A DNA stretch of 36,913 nt, taken from Bacteriovoracaceae bacterium UBA4096. Its GTDB lineage: Bacteria; Bdellovibrionota; Bacteriovoracia; Bacteriovoracales; Bacteriovoracaceae. Below the pieces are notes generated by a model that made no database searches, was not told the origin of the DNA, and saw only the letters and a list, made by a program, of their open reading frames with translations. Position 1 is the first letter of the stretch. Every line of letters begins with the position of its first letter. This document shows positions 32,248 through 36,913 of the stretch, piece by piece. The stretch is taken from assembly GCA_002381945.1 (NCBI GenBank), contig DFXY01000026.1, positions 112,643 to 149,555 of the forward strand, read 5' to 3'. The position numbers and the translations under genes are program-made.

Positions 32248-32666
32248 TTTACTTCTTTGAAATCGCTTTTTGCATTGGCCTGTGGTGATACCATTTCCAC
32301 CAGAGCATTTAAAGCATCGGTAGTTGTAAAGATGCCGTAGAGGGAGTCATCCATTCCTAGAACGATGGCAGAACCTTTCTTTTCATTGGATAATCTATAG
32401 GCCACTTCACCCAGACTATCATTTACATATACCGACAAAATAGATGTATTCATTACATCCTTAACTCTTAGCTGCTCACTCCACGGTTTCCCAAAATTGG
32501 CCAGTAAGTCTCGTTCAGAAACAATACCAACTACATTTCGGTCTTCTAGCACTGGCAAGTGGCGAATATCGTTTTCCTGCATCAGCTTAAGCGCCTCATT
32601 TAGTCCAATATTTAAATCAACTGTAATAGGTGAAAGACTAGTGAATTCTTCGACAGAAACGTCCAT
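32244..32666 (-). CDS. CBS-domain pair protein
   Basis: This 140-aa protein consists of two CBS motifs and little else. The first (about 15-65) contains LMQENDIRHLPVLEDRNVVGIVSERDLL, read across its turn. The second (about 75-130) contains VMNTSILSVYVNDSLGEVAYRLS and GMDDSLYGIFTTTDALNAL. Such pairs bind adenine nucleotides (AMP, ATP, SAM or c-di-AMP) and usually regulate a partner. I set the start at the Met at 32666 because GGAGG lies six bases before it; an ATG at 32678 would contain that site. It is first in the operon with the decarboxylase and queD, below a CRP/FNR-like site. Confidence 0.87.
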   Translation of the reverse strand: MDVSVEEFTSLSPITVDLNIGLNEALKLMQENDIRHLPVLEDRNVVGIVSERDLLANFGKPWSEQLRVKDVMNTSILSVYVNDSLGEVAYRLSNEKKGSAIVLGMDDSLYGIFTTTDALNALVEMVSPQANAKSDFKEVK

Positions 32667-32715
32667 GGTAACCTCCATTTTGTTAGAAGATTACCATAGG
32701 GCCGTTACGAAAAGT

Positions 32716-32729
32716 GTGATCCAGGTCAT
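32716..32729 (-). promoter_or_regulatory. CRP/FNR-like site upstream of the CBS-decarboxylase operon
   Basis: GTGAT-CCAG-GTCAT lies 49 bp before the chosen CBS-protein start. A weak -10 (TAATCT at 32688-32693 or TATGGT at 32693-32698, minus strand) would place its centre at about -41.5 or -36.5. It shares half-sites with the 25487 and 24134 copies. Confidence 0.5.
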
Positions 32730-32747
32730 ATTCTAAAAATAATCGAA

Positions 32748-34301
32748 TTAGCACTTAATTCCGCTGTTTTTCCGATCATAGTAGTACCAGTTTAAGGCAA
32801 GACAAATGAGGTAATAAATCGTGAATCCATAAAGGGCGTACTCAGGAGTCTTATTAGCGATCTGCTCGCCAAACATTTTAGGAATAATGAAAGACCCATA
32901 GGCGCCGATTGCAGCAGTCCAACCCAGAATTGCCGGAGCTATTTCTTTATCAAAGATGTACGGGATACTGCGAAAGGTTGATCCATTCCCTAAACCAGAT
33001 CCTAAAAAGAGGAGCATAAAACAGAAGAAGAATGGCCACCAATAACTATCCGGCGACACAGCTTCTCTTGCCTCTATGACAAAATAGGCCGCACCTAATG
33101 CTCCCACAACCTGAATCATGGTTGACCATGCCGTCACCTTTGAACCGCTATTAACCTTATCTGAAAGCCATCCACCAATTGGACGAATAAGGGCGCCAAG
33201 GAATGGACCTAACCATGCCCAGGCCATTGGATTAGGTGCCAAAGGGTTTTTTGAGCCATCCGGAAGATAACCAAAAACATCCTGAATCAGTTTTGGAAAA
33301 GAAGCTGCATAACCAATGAAAGATCCAAAAGTCATAACGTAAATAATAGTCATGATCCAGTTATGCTTATTCTTTAAAATGAGAAATTGTTTATTCAATC
33401 GATCTTTAATCGCAACAGGAGCAGAAATCTTCATCAAGAACAGAGTTACTAATACAATAACTGGAAGGATCAAAAAGACATTCAATTTGAGTCCAACCAA
33501 CATCCAGGCACCCAAAAGTGAAGTGACCAGACCAATACCTACCATGAGTCCGATATTGAGAAATGCTTTGCCATTAGTTGTTAATCCCGGAGAAATACTT
33601 TTTAAATTATGCATTCCAAACCAGATGGCCGTAATTGACATAAGAATAAGAGGCGCCCAAAACAAACCTGCGTTTTGAACATAAATCTCCTGCCCTTCAG
33701 CTGTCATATGACCAGCGCCCGACAATGGACCGAATAACTGGAACCCCATGACTACTGGCAAAATGAACTGCATCCCACTAACACCAAGATTACCAAGTCC
33801 TGCATTAAGTCCCAAGGCAGTTCCTTGCATTTTCTTAGGAAAGAATGTTGTGATATTGGCCATGGATGAAGAAAAGTTTCCTCCACCAAAACCAGACACC
33901 ACAGCTAACAATGCGAAAACGATATAAGGAGTTTCACGGGACATTAAAGCGACACCAGTTCCAACTGCCGATATAAGCAGGCATGAGGTCGTGAAAAAAT
34001 TCACATTACGTCCGCCACCGATGGGAATCAAAAAAGAGTTTGGAATACGAAGAGTCGCTCCAGCTAGTCCCGCAATTGCCGGTAAGGAATAGAGTAAGCC
34101 TTTCACTTTATCGGGATCGCTCTCTCCCAGGGTAAATCCTAAATCCTGCATTTTTACAATGATAATTGACCACATCATCCATGTGGCGAAGGCCAAAAAA
34201 AGTGATGGAATAGATATCCACAAATTTCTATTGGCAATTTTGCTGCCGGTTTCGGCCCAAAATTTGTCATCATCAACTTTCCACTCTTTAATAGTGCTCA
34301 T
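32748..34301 (-). CDS. narK: nitrate/nitrite transporter, NarK family
   Basis: This is a major-facilitator transporter of 517 aa with about twelve helices, in the nitrate/nitrite porter branch. The first signature is GFGGGNFSSSMANITTFFPKK, followed by QGTALGLNAGLGNLGVSG, the 'nitrate signature' region. Arg in the early helix (TLRIPNSFLIPIGGGRN) and a later GGWLSDK match the family. It would import nitrate or exchange nitrate for nitrite across the inner membrane. It is coupled to the upstream tatA gene by a four-base overlap. No nitrate reductase is in the window. The N-terminal 25 residues are hydrophilic. Confidence 0.92.
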   Translation of the reverse strand: MSTIKEWKVDDDKFWAETGSKIANRNLWISIPSLFLAFATWMMWSIIIVKMQDLGFTLGESDPDKVKGLLYSLPAIAGLAGATLRIPNSFLIPIGGGRNVNFFTTSCLLISAVGTGVALMSRETPYIVFALLAVVSGFGGGNFSSSMANITTFFPKKMQGTALGLNAGLGNLGVSGMQFILPVVMGFQLFGPLSGAGHMTAEGQEIYVQNAGLFWAPLILMSITAIWFGMHNLKSISPGLTTNGKAFLNIGLMVGIGLVTSLLGAWMLVGLKLNVFLILPVIVLVTLFLMKISAPVAIKDRLNKQFLILKNKHNWIMTIIYVMTFGSFIGYAASFPKLIQDVFGYLPDGSKNPLAPNPMAWAWLGPFLGALIRPIGGWLSDKVNSGSKVTAWSTMIQVVGALGAAYFVIEAREAVSPDSYWWPFFFCFMLLFLGSGLGNGSTFRSIPYIFDKEIAPAILGWTAAIGAYGSFIIPKMFGEQIANKTPEYALYGFTIYYLICLALNWYYYDRKNSGIKC

Positions 34302-34471
34302 GATTTCCTCTTTTGCTCATCAGTTTCAGAGTTAAGTTCGGTTCCAGCATTTTTAAATTCACGAATTGCCTGACCAATTCCCTTACCTAGTTGTGGTAAT
34401 TTTTTTGGCCCAAAAAAAAGGACAACAATCAAAACGACAATTGCGATTTCCCCTACACCTAATCCGAACAT
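34298..34471 (-). CDS. tatA: TatA/TatE-type twin-arginine translocase subunit, 57 aa
   Basis: This small gene begins at ATG 34471 with AGGAG about seven bases upstream. The protein has a short N-terminal helix (EIAIVVLIVVLFFG), the hallmark FGPKKLPQLGKGIGQAIREFK amphipathic segment (with the FGP hinge) and a charged tail, which is the TatA plan. TatA multimers form the pore for folded Tat substrates. It stands alone, without tatB or tatC, and its stop overlaps the narK start (ATGA). Co-expression with narK suggests use under nitrate-respiring conditions, where many reductases need Tat export; this is inference. Confidence 0.92.
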   Translation of the reverse strand: MFGLGVGEIAIVVLIVVLFFGPKKLPQLGKGIGQAIREFKNAGTELNSETDEQKRKS

Positions 34472-34540
34472 ATGGTCTCCTTTAATAATTTTGATATTAC
34501 AGGAGGATTTAATGAGAAAACCTAATATAAATCAGGATTG

Positions 34541-34578
34541 GAAAATAAAAAGAGGCCCTCAATTAATGAGGGCCTCTT
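34541..34578 (-). terminator. intrinsic terminator of the ribonucleotide reductase gene
   Basis: A perfect 11-bp stem (34550-34560 with 34568-34578) around a seven-base loop is followed on the minus strand by TTTTATTTT. It lies 26 bp after the reductase stop and is the strongest terminator in the window. Confidence 0.9.
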
Positions 34579-34603
34579 CTAAAGAATTTAATGATTTAGT
34601 GGA

Positions 34604-36913
34604 TTAAGAACAACCGGTGGTTGTTCCGCATGAATCACATTTTAAACAGGAACCATTTCTAACCATCGTAAAACTCTGACATTCTGGACAAGGATCCCCT
34701 TCGTAACCTTTAACTTTTGCCATCTGACGTTTTCGGGCAACTTCAGTCATTTTATAATCGGCTTCAGGGGTAAACACTTTTTGAGTTTGAAGTGTTGTTT
34801 GTCCATCAGCATACTGAACTTGTTGCTTTTCCATGATGGCCAGAAGTGGCTCTTCAGTTGCTTCATCCTCATCTTGAATGGATCCTGGTTTTAAGTCACT
34901 TGGTTTAACATGAACCAGATCATGACGACCTAAATAGCGACATGCCAGATCCCGGAAGATGTAATCGATTACAGAAGTGGCCATCTTAATATTATCATGA
35001 CCAGTAACGACCCCATTTGGTTCAAAACGTGTGAAAGTAAAGGCATCAACGAACTCTTCCAAAGGAACTCCATATTGAAGTCCCAATGAAATCGCAATTG
35101 AGAAGCAGTTCATAAGCGAGCGATAAGCTGCCCCTTCCTTATGCATATCAATGAAAATTTCACCCAGTGATCCATCATCATACTGGCCGGTCCGTAAATA
35201 GACTTTATGACCGGCAATATTGGCCTTTTGGGTATAACCTATTCGTCGATTAGGCAGACTCTTTCTCGAAGAGATTTCTTTATAAACAATCTTCTCAACG
35301 ATTTTTTCCGCCATCATCATGATCTTCTCATTTTGAGGAGTATCAGAATCCATCAAGGCAAGATCTTCAAAGGCCGCAGCATTTAGAGGCTGAGAAAGTT
35401 TTGACCCATCCCTGTAGATGGCGTTGGCCTTTACCATCAGTTGCCAAGAAAGGATATAAGCGTCGGCAATATCCTGTACTGAGCAATCATTTGGCATGTT
35501 AATTGTCTTTGAAATAGCGCCTGAAAGATATGGTTGGGCAGCTGCCATCATTCGAATATGACCAGAAGCTGAAATGATTCGTGTGCCGTAACGTCCGCAT
35601 TTGTTGGCACAATCAAAAACCGGAAGATGCTCCTCTTTCAATAAGGGTGCTCCTTCTAAGGTCATCGTCCCACAGACGAAATCAGTCGCTTGACGAATTT
35701 CTTCATCACTAAAGCCAATCGCCTTAAGCACATTAAGCTCTGGGTGATTAATCTGCTCCTCAGATAATTTCAAAGTGCTGGCCAGAAATTCGTCTCCGAG
35801 GATGTAACGAGTGAAGGCAAATGTGATGTCGAAGGCGGTTGCTAAATGGGCTTCAATCAATGAAATTTTCTCATCGCTGAAACCTTTTTGTCGTAATTGC
35901 TCATGTGTCAGAGTCGGTGAACCCACAAGAGTTCCTCTTCCCACAGCATGATTAATAATGTCTTCAATTTCTTTTTCTTTATACCCGAGACTTCTTAAAG
36001 CTCTTGGAACAGATTGGTTAATAATTTTGAAATATCCACCGCCGGCAAGCTTTTTAAACTTAACCAAAGAAAAATCTGGTTCAATTCCGGTAGTGTCACA
36101 ATCCATTACTAAACCGATGGTGCCGGTAGGTGCAAGTACTGTGGTCTGCGCATTTCTAAAACCGTGCTTTTCACCAAGAGCTAAGGCATCATCCCAGGCA
36201 GCTTTGGCCGCATCAACCAGGAAGCTATCAACAAACTTTGGATTTAGTCCTTGAGGAGTGACAGTCAGTCCCTCATATTCAGAAGCTGTGGATGCATAAA
36301 CAGCACGCCGATGGTTACGAATAACTTTAAGCATATGTTCTTTGTTATTTTCATAACCTTTAAATGGTCCATGCTCTTTTGCCATCAAAGCCGAGACTTT
36401 ATAGGCGGTTCCACCCATGACTGCTGCCAGAGCTCCAGCGACATTTCGACCTTTTTCAGAATCATAAGGAATTCCCATGATCATCAAAAGTGCTCCAATG
36501 TTGGCGTAACCAAGCCCCAGTGTTCTGTATTTAAAAGATCTTTCTGCAATTTCTTTTGACGGAAATTGGGCCATGAGCACAGAGATCTCCAGCACCATGG
36601 TCCACAATTCACATGTATGAATATATTTATCGACATCAAACATATTCGTAACGGGATCTATGAAAGTGACAAGATTTAATGAAGCCAGATTACAGGCAGT
36701 ATCATCCAGGAACATATATTCAGAACAAGGATTAGAAGCATTGATACGTCCATCTTCCGGACAAGTATGCCACTCGTTGATTGTGTCATCGAATTGAACA
36801 CCTGGATCAGCACACTGCCAGGCGGCTTCATTAATCTTATTCCAAAGATCTCGGGCCTTTAATTTCTTGACCACTTTTTTGTCATTGCGGCCAATAAGAT
36901 CCCAATCGGAATC
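34604..36913 (-). CDS. nrdJ: vitamin B12-dependent (class II) ribonucleotide reductase, partial
   Basis: This enzyme makes deoxyribonucleotides with adenosylcobalamin, independent of oxygen. The visible 769 residues cover the C-terminal part. Typical stretches include CSEYMFLDDTACNLASLN, PTGTIGLVMDCDTTGIEPD, GSPTLTHEQLRQKGF, RYGTRIISASGHIRMMAAAQPYLSGAISKTINMP (in two parts) and the TSCPD-type domain (YLRTGQYDDGSLGEIFIDMHKEGAAYRSLMN, in two parts). The end has four zinc-finger cysteines (CPEC...CDSC) and a terminal GCS. The frame stays open to the window edge with family-like residues (WDLIGRNDKK), so the GTG at 36874 is an internal codon. The N-terminus lies outside. Confidence 0.95.
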   Translation of the reverse strand, partial: DSDWDLIGRNDKKVVKKLKARDLWNKINEAAWQCADPGVQFDDTINEWHTCPEDGRINASNPCSEYMFLDDTACNLASLNLVTFIDPVTNMFDVDKYIHTCELWTMVLEISVLMAQFPSKEIAERSFKYRTLGLGYANIGALLMIMGIPYDSEKGRNVAGALAAVMGGTAYKVSALMAKEHGPFKGYENNKEHMLKVIRNHRRAVYASTASEYEGLTVTPQGLNPKFVDSFLVDAAKAAWDDALALGEKHGFRNAQTTVLAPTGTIGLVMDCDTTGIEPDFSLVKFKKLAGGGYFKIINQSVPRALRSLGYKEKEIEDIINHAVGRGTLVGSPTLTHEQLRQKGFSDEKISLIEAHLATAFDITFAFTRYILGDEFLASTLKLSEEQINHPELNVLKAIGFSDEEIRQATDFVCGTMTLEGAPLLKEEHLPVFDCANKCGRYGTRIISASGHIRMMAAAQPYLSGAISKTINMPNDCSVQDIADAYILSWQLMVKANAIYRDGSKLSQPLNAAAFEDLALMDSDTPQNEKIMMMAEKIVEKIVYKEISSRKSLPNRRIGYTQKANIAGHKVYLRTGQYDDGSLGEIFIDMHKEGAAYRSLMNCFSIAISLGLQYGVPLEEFVDAFTFTRFEPNGVVTGHDNIKMATSVIDYIFRDLACRYLGRHDLVHVKPSDLKPGSIQDEDEATEEPLLAIMEKQQVQYADGQTTLQTQKVFTPEADYKMTEVARKRQMAKVKGYEGDPCPECQSFTMVRNGSCLKCDSCGTTTGCS

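Noticed and set aside
34604..36874. GTG at 36874 as the start of the ribonucleotide reductase
   Set aside because: The frame stays open to the window edge with family-like residues before it, and class II reductases are much longer; the gene is simply cut.
1..36913. CRISPR arrays, insertion sequences, tRNA-associated attachment sites
   Set aside because: No regularly spaced repeats, transposase motifs or tRNA genes were seen on reading the window.

Overview
The window is chromosomal DNA from a low-GC (roughly 40%) Gram-negative bacterium. A short D0/D1-only flagellin, a lone SWIB-domain protein, many outer-envelope and periplasmic proteins and very tight gene packing fit the Bdellovibrionota (Bacteriovorax/Peredibacter type). 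That placement is inferred from gene style; no rRNA is present. I see no tRNA, IS element, prophage or CRISPR array, and no gene-free stretch longer than 300 bp. Both ends cut genes: a DUF1993 protein on the left and a B12-dependent ribonucleotide reductase on the right.

Layout. 1-13.7 kb is a mosaic of single genes and pairs: DUF1993 protein, lipoprotein alpha/beta hydrolase, a NodIJ-like ABC exporter, a CHASE-GAF histidine kinase, YihY/BrkB, NnrS, SWIB, serA, a PilZ membrane protein, flagellin and a Fe-S uracil-DNA glycosylase-like protein, plus three unknowns. 13.7-20.9 kb is the most coherent accessory block. A six-gene minus-strand operon encodes a YgaP-like rhodanese, a TolC-like channel, an RND pump, a BigR/SqrR/YgaV-type ArsR repressor, an OsmC protein and a Tll0287-like haem protein. 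It faces a two-gene plus-strand unit (membrane rhodanese and His-rich periplasmic protein), and the two are driven from overlapping divergent promoters. This reads as a reactive-sulfur (persulfide/sulfide) sensing, detoxification and export locus. It has no visible membrane-fusion (adaptor) gene.

20.9-36.9 kb leans to low-oxygen and central metabolism: pfkB-ldhA, a DUF438 hemerythrin/PAS protein with a 49-aa Cys-tailed partner, a cyclic-nucleotide-binding domain without HTH, a hemolysin-III protein, an operon of glutaryl-CoA-dehydrogenase-like enzyme + fused 2-oxoacid dehydrogenase E1 + FabD-like acyltransferase, an operon of CBS protein + PLP decarboxylase + QueD, tatA-narK, and the class II ribonucleotide reductase. 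Copies of a CRP/FNR-superfamily-like dyad (TGA[C/T]-NNAG-GTCAT and one half-degenerate copy) precede three of these units, suggesting one regulon; the regulator is not in the window.

Several real genes are easy to miss: the partial DUF1993 gene, tatA (57 aa) and the Cys-tailed 49-aa protein. Several starts were moved inward on ribosome-binding-site or signal-peptide grounds. Functions come from motif recognition by eye, without database searches.
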